A DNA stretch of 64,000 nt from Adenophora triphylla var. japonica (Eukaryota > Streptophyta > Magnoliopsida > Asterales > Campanulaceae). The translations under genes and the position numbers were made by a program. The number at the start of each line of letters is the position of its first letter. Position 1 is the stretch's first letter. The notes beneath the pieces were generated by a model. That model made no database searches. It saw only the letters and a list, made by a program, of their open reading frames with translations, and had not been told where the DNA came from. The stretch spans positions 930,001-994,000 of the forward strand of contig JAFEMH010000076.1 of assembly GCA_022495995.1 (NCBI GenBank). Reading direction: 5' to 3'. Positions 12,471 to 23,815 of this stretch are shown here, piece by piece.

Positions 12471-13648
12471 CTAACGGGATAAAAAGGGGGAAAGCTCACG
12501 TGGCATGCGGTTTAGTTTCTTTTATTTATGATTTTTTTTTTGTTGTTTTAATTTTACTTAAAACATGTTTTCTCGAGAATTCTAGGTAGGTTGGAAAAGA
12601 TTGCTCTTCTTTTCGCAACTATGCTAGATCTGGGTCGGTGGAGACCATCGTGCGGCTATAAGCCCTCGTTTTGCACCTGTATTTCGACATCCCGGGGTGG
12701 AGCGGCCCAGGCGAGGGTCCTATAGTGCAAGCGGTTTCCACCCGGCCTAAAGAAAAAATCGAACCTAAGGACCGAGGAACTGTCATGTTCGTTTTGATGC
12801 GTTAGCCATGTGAATAGTGAACCAGAAGGCGGCCACTAAGTCAAGATCGAGTCAAGAGTTCGGCATGACCTCTCTTTTACCTTGCTTGCGCAAGGGATGC
12901 GTGACGTTAGGCGTTGGGCTGGTCATATTGTCATGGGCGACGTATCAAAGGCGTGATGACATTGTGTCATGTGAGCATGGATGTATATCCGAGACGGAAC
13001 ATCGTGCAGGTGTAGCTTCGGAAATCAAGATCGAGGTCAAGATTTTAGCATGACCTTTCATCGCTTTGCTTACGCGAGGGATCTTGAGTTCCGAGCCTTG
13101 ACTCGAGAAAAATGGCCGGCATGGTATATGTATCCAGAGTGTATGACACGGTGAGTAAAAACCAAGAGTCTGGACGAGTGTGACTCAAGACTGAACGTGC
13201 GGGGTTGACGCTTGGCTAGGATGGGATGTTTGGAATGATCCCGTGCGCGTCCCAAGAGGCCTAGGAAGACCTAACGGACTGCAACCGAGACCACTTCGGG
13301 TTAAGGGTTGTAGTGTGCGGTGTATCCGAGCGGCGGTGCGCGTAGCGTGCGGTGTGTAACCGAGGCGGCAGTGTGAGTAGTGTGCGGTGTAGCAAGCGGC
13401 GGTGCGCGTAGTGTGCGGTCTCTAAAATTCTTTTTCTGAGTAAAACAGAAGTTTTTGAAGAATTTTAAATGTATGCACAGATGTATATTGATGCATTTTT
13501 TTTTTTTGTATTTTTTTTTTTTTTGTAAAATAAAAAGTAAAGCACGTGCACACACACACAACAGTTAAAGGAAGGGGTAAAATGAAAGTTTGACCCTCAT
13601 CATTGTTTTAAAAATCTTTTGTTTAGTTTAAAAGTTTTTAAAACAAAA
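12471..13648 (-). other. 5' leader of unit A with tandem repeat
   Basis: No gene seen. It duplicates the leader at 7112-8318, including the T/A homopolymer run (about 13493-13530) and the CGGTGT-containing 36-40 bp repeat (about 13310-13425). Confidence 0.6.
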
Positions 13649-13668
13649 TGTCCCCAGCGGAGTCGCCA
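13649..13668 (-). promoter_or_regulatory. Primer-binding site of unit A, tRNA-Arg type
   Basis: The minus strand reads TGGCGACTCCGCTGGGGACA directly inside LTR2. It matches the complement of plant tRNA-Arg(ACG)-type 3' ends over about 18 bases, better than the B copy. Confidence 0.85.
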
Positions 13669-13670
13669 AC

Positions 13671-15143
13671 TGAAATTACCCGGGATCCGGCTCGCGCGCG
13701 GAGCCCCGGCATCTCGCATTTTGTCGCTTTTCGGGAAAGTCGCCCGGATCCGAGAGGCAGCGCGTTCGCGCCTCGGCATCTGGATTTATTCCGCTTTAGC
13801 GTTGGTTGGAGGTGTCTCGCCGTGTTTTGCTTTGTAGAGTCGCCACGCCGTTTTTATTAAGCCCAAAACATTGAAAAAGGGCATCAGTTTAAAGATAATT
13901 TTAAAGCTGTTTTTGTGTGATGAGATTTTGAGTTCGGAGGTCAGATGACTCCTCGGGAAGAGAATATTAGAATATTAGAGCTCACCCGAGTCGCCTCGTA
14001 AAACGAGTCTTTCGGATACCCCTAATATCCTTTAAATGTTGTGTGTATGTGTGTGTGCTTTTAAAAATGCATGCTGTATCGGATGTCTACATTGTATGCT
14101 ATGTATGGAAAGGTATTGAAATAGTGTAGGAAGGAAGCCTTACCAATGTTGGTTCGTGTCTGTCTTCCGCTGAGGAATAGTGTTTGAGGTCGGAGTAGCG
14201 TTAGAGTGCATTTGGGATTGCTTCGGGAGGGGCCGGTTGTCTGCGGACGAGTTTCGGCGTGAGTTGATGTTGCAAGGCTGCGTGCGGGCGGAGAGGTTCG
14301 GCGTGCGTGGGGATCGTCGTGATCACTCGGGCGAGAGGTTCGGCGTGCGTTGAGGTAGCGGGAGTCACTCGGGCAGGATTTCGGCGTGGTTTGGGATTGC
14401 CGGTTTGACTCGGAAAGAGCGGGACACCGTGGAAAGACCGAGCGAGGCCTCGGAGTACCACGAGGGGCCTCGGAGTACCTCGAGAGTGCCTCGGGGCGGC
14501 GCGGGAGCGTCGCGGGAGCGCTCGGGGAGGCCCGGAGCACCACGAGGGAGCTCGGAAGGCCTCGGAAGGATCCGAAAGGGGCGGGAATGCCTCGGAAAGG
14601 ACTTAGAGGGAAGCCGAAGGCCTAGGGAGGAAGAGAGAAGTGGGAGGTGTGTGAAAATGAGGGAGGGGAGCCCTATTTATAGTGCAGATTTGGTGCAAAG
14701 AGGTCCGTACGGACCTCCACAGTAATCCAGACTTTTGGTTTTCCTCGATTTGAGGGAATGCGTGATGATGGAGGAATATTTGCAATTATGATGTTCCACG
14801 TGGCAATAAGGTCCGTACGGACCAAGTTGACATGCAAAGAGGTCCGTACGGACCAACTCTGCGGGGGTAATCATTTTCCCAGGATTTGAGGGAATATTGT
14901 GGACTTTAAGAAGATTCGGTAATTATTAAAGCAAAGAGGTCCGTACGGACCATTATTGCTTTTCCAATTTCTGAAAATTCCCAAAAGGTCCTTTTGTCCC
15001 TTTTATCCCGGAAAGGCTCCTCCCTTTGGTTTGTTGGGGGTTTGAGAGGGTTTTGAGTGCCAGGGGTCGTCGAGACTGCGTTGATGAGTCTGCGGTGCTT
15101 CCCGTGTGTTTGAAAGGGTGTGATCCAGATTGGGGTACTTACA
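13671..15143 (-). repeat. LTR2 (Tat/Ogre family), 1473 bp
   Basis: The minus strand starts TGTAAGTACCCCAATCTGG at 15143 and ends GGTAATTTCA at 13671. U3 holds four perfect 14-bp palindromes GGTCCGTACGGACC at 14702-14715, 14810-14823, 14841-14854 and 14939-14952. A TATAAATA box follows at 14681-14674. The outer edge (15144) abuts gag sequence of the opposite-strand element P, consistent with insertion into it; the matching target duplication would lie beyond the left edge. Confidence 0.92.
14674..14681 (-). promoter_or_regulatory. TATA box of LTR2
   Basis: TATAAATA on the minus strand, about 20 bp downstream of the nearest palindrome and followed by a pyrimidine-rich leader. The same arrangement occurs in LTR3 (17074-17067) and LTR4 (28750-28757). 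Confidence 0.7.
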
Positions 15144-15149
15144 CCTGCC

Positions 15150-17722
15150 TCAGCCTACCGACCCTCACATGGCTTGGTTGGTCGAACAGATGAAAGACAT
15201 GCAAGGCAAACTGGCCAACTCTTAGAAGGACTCCCTTATGCCCACAGATCCTAGCAAGGTAGTTCCTCTACCTCCAAAATTCAGAATGCAGGAAATGGAA
15301 AAGTTCGATGGGATCGAATGCCCAAAAACCCACATCGACACCTACGTCTTGGGTATGAGAGCAAAAGGTCCAACCCCACAACAAATGTCGGATCACTTCC
15401 AGCATTCCCTCAAATCCACGGCATTAAGGTGGTTCCTCAACGTGAAGGCAAAAAATCGCTCCACGTGGGATCAAATCAGCGAAATCTTCCTGGAGAAGTA
15501 CCGCCAACCTGGAGTGGGAAACAAATTGCCATGACCTGCAAGCCACTGAATAAAAGGATGACGAACCAGTAGGCGAGTTCTACAAAAGATGGAATTGGAA
15601 GCTGAGCGAGATAATGGATCCGCTTTCCAAAGAAGAGCAAATGGACATCTTCCATTCCTGCCTCAAACCATCTCTGAGGACCTTGATAAACTATCACTTT
15701 TATCCCGACCTCCGTGCCATGGTCAACGCCGGGACCAAGTTTGAAAAGACCTTGAGCCTCCAGAAACAGCAGCAGTTCCTGCTTCGTCCTTCTGCTATCG
15801 GGCAAACCCGTCAAATCCGACATCTATCCCAAACAAAGGAAAAGAAGCAGCCAGAACGGTCCACTACATCCAAAACGGAGCTCAAATAAACCGCGATCAA
15901 GCGCCCCCGAGGAACAACAATCCTCCTCACCCACAGCAATTTCAGCATTTTGACAACCTCGAGATGCCCCTGAGCCAAGTATTTGAAGCGTTGGTAGATC
16001 GGAACCTCCTCAAACCTCTCGAAAATTTCCAGTCAAGGACTCTCAAACCGAACATGGATATTGAAATTACCCGGGATCCGGCTCGCGCGCGGGGCCCGTG
16101 CATCTCGCGTTTTGTCGCACCTTGGAAATGGCCCGGATCCGATAGGCAGCGCGTTCGCGCCACGGCATCTGGCTTATTCCGTTTTGCGTGTTGGAGAATG
16201 TCTCGCCGTGTTTTTGCTTTGTAGAGTCGCCACGCCGTTTTTATTAAGCCCAAAACATTGAAAAAGGGGATCAGTTTAAAAATAAACTGTTTTTTGTTGT
16301 GTGATGAGATTTTTGAGTTCGGAGGTCAGATGACTCCTCGGGAAGAGAATATTAGAATCTTAGAGCTCACCCGAGTCACCTCGTAAAACGAGTCTTTCGG
16401 ATACCCCTAATATTCTTTAACTGTTGTGTGTGTGTGTGTGTGTGCTTTTAAAAATGCATGTTGTGTCGGATGTCTACATTGTACACTGCTTTATTGAAAT
16501 GTATTGAAATAGTATAGGAAGGAAGCCTTACCAATGTTGGTTCGTGTCTGTCTTCCGCAGGGGAATAGTGTTTGAGGATGGAATAGTGTTCCGGTACGGA
16601 CCGGGATTGCTTCGGGATGAGCCGGTTGTCTGCGGACAGAGTTTCGGCGTGCGTTGGGATCGCAGGGATCACTCGGGCAGAGGTTCGGCGTGCGTTGGAA
16701 TCGTTGATTGGATTCGGGCAGAGGTTCGGCGTGCGTTAGAATCGTTGGTTGGATTCGGGCAGAGGTTCGGCGTGGGTTGGGATTGCCGGTTTGACTCGGA
16801 AAGAGCCGGGACGCCTCGGGAAAGACCAGGCAAGGCCTCGGAGTACCACGAGGGGCCTCAGAGTACCTCGAGAGTGCCTCGAGGCAGCGCGGGAGCGTCG
16901 CGGGAGCGCTCGGGGAGGCTTCGGAGCACCACGAGGGGGCTCGAAAGGCCTCGGAAGGATTCGAAAGGGGCCGGGAGTGCCCCGAAGGGTCTTAGAGGGG
17001 AGCCTGAAGGCTGGGGGGAGAGGAGAGAAGAGGGAGATGTGTGAAAATGAGGGAGGGGGAGCCCTCTATTTATAGTGTAGGAAACTGCAAAGAGGTCCGT
17101 ACGGACCTTGCAGGTAATCCAAATTTTTGGTATTCCTCGATTTGAGGGAATCTGTGATAATTAGGAAGATTTTGACATCATTATGTCTGGTTGCAATAAG
17201 GTCCCTACGGACCATCTCAGCATGCAAAGAGGTCCGTACGGACCAACCATGCATTCCAGTAATGATGTTCTCTGGGATTTGAGGGAATATATTGGACTTT
17301 AAGGGGATTCAGTCATCATTGCAGCAAAGAGGTCCGTACGGACCATTTATGCTTTTCTGATTTTTGAATAATTCTCAAAAGGTCCTTTTGTCCCTTTTTA
17401 TCCCAGAAAGGTTCCTCCCTTGGTTTGGTTGGGGGTTTTTGAGGGTTTTGAGTGTCAAAGGTCTTCGAGACTGCATTTTGTGAGTCTGCGGTGTTTTCCA
17501 TGTACTCGGAAGAGGGTGATCCAGATTGGGGTACTTACAGATATGAGCAAACACTGCGCCTTCCACAACTATCCCGGCCATACCACCGACGATTGCTTCG
17601 TGCTAAAGCAAGTAGTCCAGGGGCTAATTGAAGAAGGAAAGTTGGAACGCCCCCGTGGCCCCAACACAGTCGGGAATCCGTTCCCTCGAAACGACAGAAT
17701 CAGCACGATAACATTCAGCTAG
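15150..17722 (+). pseudogene. gag of element P, frameshifted and split by a solo LTR
   Basis: The retrotransposon gag domain is readable in pieces. 15238-15534 gives KFDGIECPKTHIDTYVLGMR and STWDQISEIFLEKYRQPGVG. 15614-15889 gives EEQMDIFHSCLKPSLRTLIN. After the 1478-bp LTR3 insertion the frame resumes with MSKHCAFHNYPGHTTDDCFV, a zinc-knuckle-like motif. Before the insertion the sequence ends ...LENFQSRTLKPNMD, so the reading flows across the insertion site. At least one frameshift near 15540 breaks it apart from the insertion. Capsid/nucleocapsid role by family. Confidence 0.82.
16062..17539 (-). mobile_element. LTR3: solo LTR inserted in gag of element P
   Basis: A complete 1478-bp LTR of the family (minus strand, TGTAAGTACCCC at 17539 to GGTAATTTCA at 16062) is flanked by a perfect 5-bp target duplication GATAT (16057-16061 and 17540-17544), with no internal sequence. 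This is the classical product of LTR-LTR recombination. Four palindromes lie at 17094-17107, 17200-17213 (one mismatch), 17231-17244 and 17331-17344; the TATA box is at 17074-17067. A 41-bp tandem repeat containing GGCAGAGGTTCGGCGTGCGT runs at about 16665-16790. Confidence 0.95.
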
Positions 17723-17959
17723 ACTCCAAGCGAGAATAGGCCCCCTACAGCCTCAGAGACTGTCAACAAGAGTCAAACGCTCCCGTGATAGGGAATCCAG
17801 AAAGGAAGATCCGAGGATGACTGTCTCCCTACGATCCCTGCCACGATTGAGACACACCCATGGATGGATCGAACACTCCTCGGAGGAGACTGAAGCAAAC
17901 AGCAGCACAGGAAACGGTCTAACCAAACGAGGCCCTCATCATCCTCATAAAGATAGAGA

Positions 17960-18366
17960 GGTTCTAACCCCCGAACGTCTTGGTTGACAATGGCTCGGCG
18001 GTTAACATCAATGCCTTGCATACGATGAAACGGCTCTAAATCGACCGCTCCCTCATGAGGCCTTCGCCTAGAATAATCCGAGCCTACGACTTCACTCCCT
18101 GCCCTGTTTTTGGAGTAGTCAATCTGAGGATCCAATTCGACGAACAAATGGAGTCGGTGGAATTCCAAGTCGTGGACATCAAGTCCAATTTCGTTGCCTT
18201 GCTAGGACGACCTTGGCTGCACCAGATGAAAGCGGTATCCTCCACCCTGCACCAATGCATAAAATTAATCAACGCCAACGAAAACCTCGAAGTAATAACA
18301 GCGGAAGCAGCACGATGGAAAGCGCTTGGCCAGCAAGCTATAACCCAGAAGAAGGTCCCGACATGA
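17960..18366 (+). pseudogene. Protease region of element P
   Basis: Frames around 17965-18020 read NVLVDNGSAVNINALHTMKR, an aspartic-protease active-site segment of the Tat type. 18055-18366 gives MESVEFQVVDIKSNFVALLG followed by RPWLHQMKAVSSTLHQCIKL, the conserved block after protease. In-frame stops between 17722 and 17960 separate it from gag. Confidence 0.72.
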
Positions 18367-19137
18367 CTGAATATTCCTCTGCAGACGAGTCTCCAGTCAT
18401 GATCCGTTACGAAAGAGATCCCTACATCCACGTGCTAAGCCGTGACGAGCTAGAGATCGAAGAACTCACGGGCCAGGATGACAACTCTGAAATATGCGAC
18501 TGTGAAGAGTGCATGAAAGAAGACCAAGAGATGGACGCCCAGATGAAACTTGACCGAGAAGTAGACCCATACTTCGCCGGAAACCTTTCCGAAGAAAACT
18601 GGCCCGCCACCAACACCTCGGAACATGTCGCCCCCATGTCGACACACTCGGATCTCACGGGGACAGCCACCACAGCATAGTCCAATTCAACATCCCGTTA
18701 TCTGACTGGAAGAACAATGGCGCAACCTCCTTCGGAGCCTAGTCAAAGAAGGAGAGATAGCATGCCCCCTCGATTCAGATATCGTGAATGTCATCCAAGC
18801 AAATATCTCGGATAAGGAAGTAAATTCTATGAAGATAATCAACATCAACAAGAATCAACTCCGAATCAGCGAATGCTTTGCCCTCATGGAAGAAGCTCTC
18901 CATGACCTCTATTGCCAAGAGCCCCCGGGATCTGACAACACCACCAATGGAGGGATACCCTCAAAGAAGCAGCCTAAAACCTCCGCGATTCTATTTGAAT
19001 TCGAATCAAAAGCAAGCCGTCTTCCGGGAACGGCATCGACTGAAGAATGGCCACCAAAGCCATCGCCACCCTCTCTAGACCTACTGCCTGCAAAGAGCAA
19101 TGAAGCCTGGTCCAATCCCTCGTCGCCTAGAGTCTAG
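18367..19137 (+). pseudogene. Linker between protease and RT in element P (function unknown)
   Basis: Open stretches at 18213-18680 and 18784-19137 are acidic and low-complexity (for example CDCEECMKEDQEMDAQMKLD) and have no recognised domain. They occupy the place of the pro-RT spacer. In Ogre elements an intron has been described in this general area; I cannot define splice sites here. A stop at 19135-19137 ends the second piece. Confidence 0.45.
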
Positions 19138-19221
19138 CTTCGAGTCATGTTGTCTTTGAATTAAAGTCTTTCGAGTCATCTGATGGCCCTACGCCGGAAG
19201 ATTGTGAGTCCATAATCAACA

Positions 19222-19510
19222 ATGTATCTTCTCTACGCTTTCAATAAAAGGTCCGACCTTTCGAAATATCCTTTCATTGCATCTTTAACAAACGATGAGT
19301 TAACTAAATCACAAACAATTAATAACAATTCATCTAATAAAGAAGCAGACACATTAATCGAACAATACATTAAACACATCTTTAAGCATGTTGTCAAACG
19401 AGAGAAAAACCTGGCCCAAGCTGCCGACAAGGTTTTAATCACAGTGAATTTGGGGACTGCTGAAGAGCCTAAAGAGACGCAAATCAAAAGCCTCTTCACC
19501 GGAACAGTAC
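19222..19510 (+). pseudogene. RT N-terminal remnant of element P
   Basis: Encodes VNLGTAEEPKETQIKSLFTG, the same N-terminal RT block as in element B near 4180. At about 19505 it jumps straight to sequence that in B lies near 2772, just before the second RNase H. Roughly 1.3 kb containing the RT core and the first RNase H is therefore deleted. Confidence 0.8.
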
Positions 19511-21379
19511 GTGAACCAGAAGTCAATCAAGAGACGGGTAATGGCCGAACAACTGGCCGACTTCCCAACCGACGAGGCCAAAGGTCCCGAACCACAATTT
19601 CCAGATGAAGGAATCTTCACACTTGAAGGCGATAACCGATGGCAGCTGTTCTTTGACGGAGCAGCCAACAAAAGAGGAAATGGCATAGGTATGCTCTTGG
19701 TTGACCCAAAAGACGAGCACACCCCAATCGCCATAAAGCTAAATTTCAAGGTAACCAACAATGCCGCCGAATACGAAGCCTGCGCCGCCAGACTAGAGGC
19801 CGCACTCGAAAGAAACGTCCAGAAGCTAGAAGTCTACGGGAACTCAGCCCTGATCATCAATCAAGTTTCCAACAAATGGAAAATGATAGACCCAGGCTTG
19901 CAAAAATACCATGCCTGCATGGAAGACCTCATCACACAGTTCAAAAAGGTCACCTTCCACTATTTGCCAAGAGACCGAAACCGGTTTATAGACGCCCTAG
20001 CCACCTTGGATTCACTCGTGGAAATCCCTGAAGGGAAGGCGATCAAGCCATTCAAAGTAGGAAGAATGGAAATTCCTACCTACTGCTGTGAGATCGAACC
20101 AGAACTCGAGCCCATCAATAAGCCATGGTACAACCAGATCTTCCAATATCTCAAAAACGGGGAAGCCACCCTCATGAACGAGGAAGGCCAACGCAAAGAA
20201 GGAATCAAATCCAAGAGCATTAAGGACCTAAAATGCCTTGCCTCTCACTTTGTCATCCATGGGGACATGCTATACAAAAAACGCTACCAAGGACCGCTCC
20301 TCCTCTGCATCAGCAAGGAAAAAGCGAACGAGCTCATGAACGAAGTCCACAATGGGGCTTGCAGCCCCCACATGAACGCCAGAGCCCTGATGCAGATCAT
20401 TCTTCGAATGGGCTACTACTGGATCTCCATAGAGGCAGACTGCAACCACTTTGTCTGAAGCTGCGACAAATGCCAACGGTTCTCTAACCACAACCATCTT
20501 ACTCCTCACGATCTCTACTGCATGACTACTCCCTGGCCCTTCGCCACTCGGGGAATCGACGTCATTGGGAAGATCGCTCCGCCAGGTAGCAACGGCCACG
20601 AGTTCATCTTGGTAGCCATCGACTACTTCACAAAATGGGTCGAAGCCAAGTCATACAAAGTGCTAACTTCCAAGAAGGTCACACATTTCCTCAAGGAAAA
20701 CATCATTTGCCGATACGGCATCCCGAACGAGGTCATATCAGACAATGGGTCTCACTTTGAAGGAGAATGCGACAGACTGCTGGCCGAATTCAAAATCACA
20801 CGCCACAAGTCCTCTCCCTACAGGCCACAAACTAACGGCGCAGTAGAAGCATCAAACAAAACCCTCGAAAGGATCATCCGAAAAATTACCACGCGAGGAC
20901 GAGATTGGCTCGAGAAGTTACACCTGGCACTTTGGGGCTACCGAACATCAGTCAGAACCACCATGGGAGAAACTCCATTCGCCCTAACATACAGGATGGA
21001 GGCAGTACTGCCCGTCGAGTTGGAAATCCCATCACTCCGAGTTTTGCTGGAAAACGAGATCAACGAAGTCGAATGGCTCCGAACCCGACACGACGAACGC
21101 CGACTAAAGGCCATGGAGCACATCCGAGCCTACCAAAGCAGAATGGCTAGATCTTTCGACAAGAAAGTCAAGTCCCGAGACATCAGGGAAGGCAATCTAG
21201 TACTCAAAGAAAAGCCTCCCACCCGAGCCAACCTGCTTGGAAAATGGGAACCAACATGGATCAGCCCGTTCGTGGTTCAAAAGATCTTCTCCGGAGGTGC
21301 CATGAAGCTGACAGACCTTGACGGCAATCCCTTCATGAATCCCGTCAATGGAAGCAAACTTCGCAGATACTTCGCCTAA
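19511..21379 (+). pseudogene. Archaeal-type RNase H + integrase of element P (one stop codon)
   Basis: The frame is open 19511-20458 and 20522-21379 in one register. RNase H motifs are FFDGAANKRGNGIGMLLVD and VTNNAAEYEACAARLEA. Then comes the integrase zinc finger (VHNGACSPH ... CDKC). A core domain follows with IDVIGKIAP (first D), IPNEVISDNGSHFEGE (second D) and TNGAVEASNKTLE (E). The tail ends at KLRRYFA (stop 21377-21379). The only clear lesion is TGA at 20456-20458 inside the zinc finger, where the family would be expected to have Arg; CGA to TGA is the simplest change. There is no chromodomain, as expected for Tat. Strand transfer is its family role. Its good state contrasts with B. Confidence 0.9.
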
Positions 21380-21801
21380 AGAAGATCAACTTTTCGTGTC
21401 GAACTATGTAAACCTGAGCCCCTCAGTCCGGAGGGAACATAAGCAGCCTTAATTGGTTCGGTCTAAAAACACACAAAAACAAAATATTTGGATGCCAACC
21501 AAGGCTCAGATCAATCCAAACACAAAATCCAAAAACTGGATGCCACCAAGGATTAGACTGCTTCAGTCCACAAATACAACAAAAGATCCAAAGCTGGACG
21601 CCGCCAAGGCTCAAACAAAAGTAAGCAAGAGATCTTGCGTCTCGACAAAACTTTAAAAGTAAATCACAAATCACTAACGGTTACAACATTTCTTGATGAG
21701 TACAAGCACGGTCTACTCTCAAGCTCACAACATGCTAAAAGACAGCTTAATACATTTAACAAATAATGTGTCTGCAATGCAATGAATGGATACTTAGGAG
21801 G
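21380..21801. other. Spacer between integrase and the antisense gene
   Basis: No supported gene. It aligns in inverted order to 113-1150 of element B, which shows it is element-internal non-coding sequence. Confidence 0.6.
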
Positions 21802-23380
21802 TCATTCCGCGCCAGTCGCGCTTGTCCCCTCGCCATTCTTTCCTTTCTTCCCTCGTCCCTGGCGAATCTTCTTTCGCTCCACGTGAGCTAATTTTGTCTC
21901 TTTCATTCCGAGATTAGGGGTCCTCCCCGTCGAGTCAAACAATCCAGTAGCTCTCAAAGCTTCATTCGCCCGTGCCTCGGCCCAGATCTCGTCCCTGCGA
22001 GTCTGCAAAAGGGGACCTCTCTCCATCACTCGATCAACTCTGGTCTCGTAGTCAAACAAAGTGTCTCCCGTCACATTCTGAGGGTTAGACCAGGCTTCTG
22101 CACTTCTAAGGCTGTAGCTGAGACGACAACCTTGCCCCAGAATCGCTTCATACCTGCTCCCCAAAGCCACTTGGGACTGCCCGACATGCTGCTCGTACCA
22201 GTCCAAGTACTCGATGGTCAACACAGTACTCTCCCGACGTCGAAGGAGCACCACAGGAGGGAAAGCGGAATACTTTAATGCCCTCAAAAAAATACATAAA
22301 GACACCTAAATCTGCCATGCAGAGAGAAGCTACCTCCACAGTGGCAATGTCATCCCAGCCCAGCAAAGGCTCCTGCCTCATCTCGAACTGCCTGGAAACA
22401 AGCGATGGAACATAGAAAGAGGACCAAGACAAACCTGGAACTCTGACAACATAGGAACCTTCCTGAAAGGCCCTCCTAGTCTCAATCCCCCAGTGAGGAA
22501 CCCACCAACGGATCTGATGCATACAAAGCTGTGCCATCCATCTCTCCCAAGCGGACTGATCCATATCCAGAACAAGAGGCCACTGAGCAAACGTCCACGG
22601 ACTAAAGGATGCCGGAGACTCGGACATGGTTTGAAGCCTCTCTCGCAACCACAAGGTGAGCAAAATGGGGCTTCCCCCTCTTATAAACCTATCCCCTGTC
22701 GCCAGGCGATCGATGCCGTGAAGGGTTTCCCCCAGAACCAACGAAGCAATATCATCACCATCTTGGCAGTGCCCTATCACATCCAGCAAAGCACCGTCAC
22801 ATACCACAAGGGAGCTGACCATGAAAAGCGTTGCTATCACACACAAAGCAAACGCCTCCCACGAGACGTCACTCTCGTCATCACCCATAAACCACTCAGG
22901 TAGCGTAGAAATGTCAATATGACCAGAATCAAAAGTTATACCTTGCGCTTCTTCTAACGAAGTCCGAAGAAAGCATGCGAGCTTCACGCTCACGGCTGCA
23001 CCGCCGATCAAAGAAAGTGAGATGGCCTCCACCTCCGGTCCTCCAATCAAAGCTCGAAAATCCTCAAAGGTGGGCGTAATCTCATTGTAGGAGATGCTAT
23101 ACATGTGCCTCCTAACATCCCAGAACCTTACAGCAGCCCGCAACAATTTCCAATCAGGAACTAACTCCTTAAGGGACCAAACCGAGCAGAGTCGAAATCT
23201 CACCTCGAAAGCCCGTTTATTGTGCCTCATATGGTGCCTCATCCACGTCTTAAGCCGCTCAAGAAAGTGTTCTTGCCTCTCCTTTGGAAGCCTCGGCAAA
23301 ATTCTCGGCACAAACGAAGAATCAATGGCAAAAATGGAGGTTTCTAGAGAAAATGGGGAAGAAGACTCGAAATGACTGCA
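21802..23380 (-). CDS. Antisense ORF 1 of element P: plant mobile domain (PMD) protein
   Basis: A long minus-strand frame opposite to the retrotransposon genes. The open frame covers 22148-23530. The first residues after the putative promoter region read ILPRLPKERQEHFLERLKTW. PMD-like features follow: SYNEITPTFEDFRALIGGPE (the N-terminal 'T..DF..L.G' signature), SWEAFALCVIATLFM and WPLVLDMDQSAWERWM. Near 22290-22305 the reading passes to another frame, FPPVVLLRRRESTVLTIEYL DWYEQ, ending at 21802 with GTSATGAE. The 33-nt gap that would act as an intron is too short, so a frameshift is likelier. The start codon is uncertain. PMD proteins are known both as host genes (MAIN/MAIL) and as cargo of plant transposons; the role here is unknown. 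Confidence 0.68.
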
Positions 23381-23448
23381 AATGGGAGTGGAGAGATAAG
23401 GGAAATCCAGATTTTCTGTAAATCTTATAATCTCTCCAAAAGCAAGAA

Positions 23449-23520
23449 ACGTCCCCGCGAACCATTTTGCATGCCTGAGGTGTCCGCGCGGACCACTTTG
23501 CATCCTGGCCCAGATTTCAG
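23449..23520 (-). promoter_or_regulatory. Palindrome module upstream of antisense ORF 1
   Basis: Contains the perfect 12-bp palindrome GTCCGCGCGGAC (23482-23493) followed on the plus strand by CACTTTGCATCC, and about 25 bp away a decayed copy with CGCGAACCATTTTGCA. The arrangement equals the U3 motif of LTR4 (GGTCCGCGCGGACCATTTTGC). A TATAA-like string lies on the minus strand near 23426. That it acts as promoter sequence is inference from position. Confidence 0.5.
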
Positions 23521-23815
23521 TAAACTGCAAAACAGTTACTGCCCACGGCAGAACCGTACCCCCGATTGCTCAAAAGCCTTACCAAAGCCATTTTCGGCCA
23601 CTATACACTAACCACAAATGCATTCCCAGCTCATGCGACATGCACAAAAATAAAATAAGCTAGCAACAATTCCTAGGTCAATCTCGGGAATTACAAATAC
23701 GTCATTACATCTCAAATAAAATATCTTGCTAGGCCAAATACAAGTGTTTTATTACAGATACAAAATGTCTGCTACAAATAAAAAAACAATGAAAAGAGGG
23801 AAAGCAAAAGGAGCC

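Larger units (their letters stand above)
9741..13648 (-). mobile_element. Unit A internal region: second copy of leader plus gag-pro, lacking pol
   Basis: From 9751 this stretch parallels 4431-8318 base for base apart from scattered small indels, so LTR + leader + gag-pro is present twice in tandem. The copy ends abruptly at 9741-9750, where the internal sequence GTGAGGCC meets the LTR1 start. No RT, RNase H or integrase and no polypurine tract lie at this junction. The shared CTTAC at the joint fits a microhomology-mediated duplication or deletion. Confidence 0.82.
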
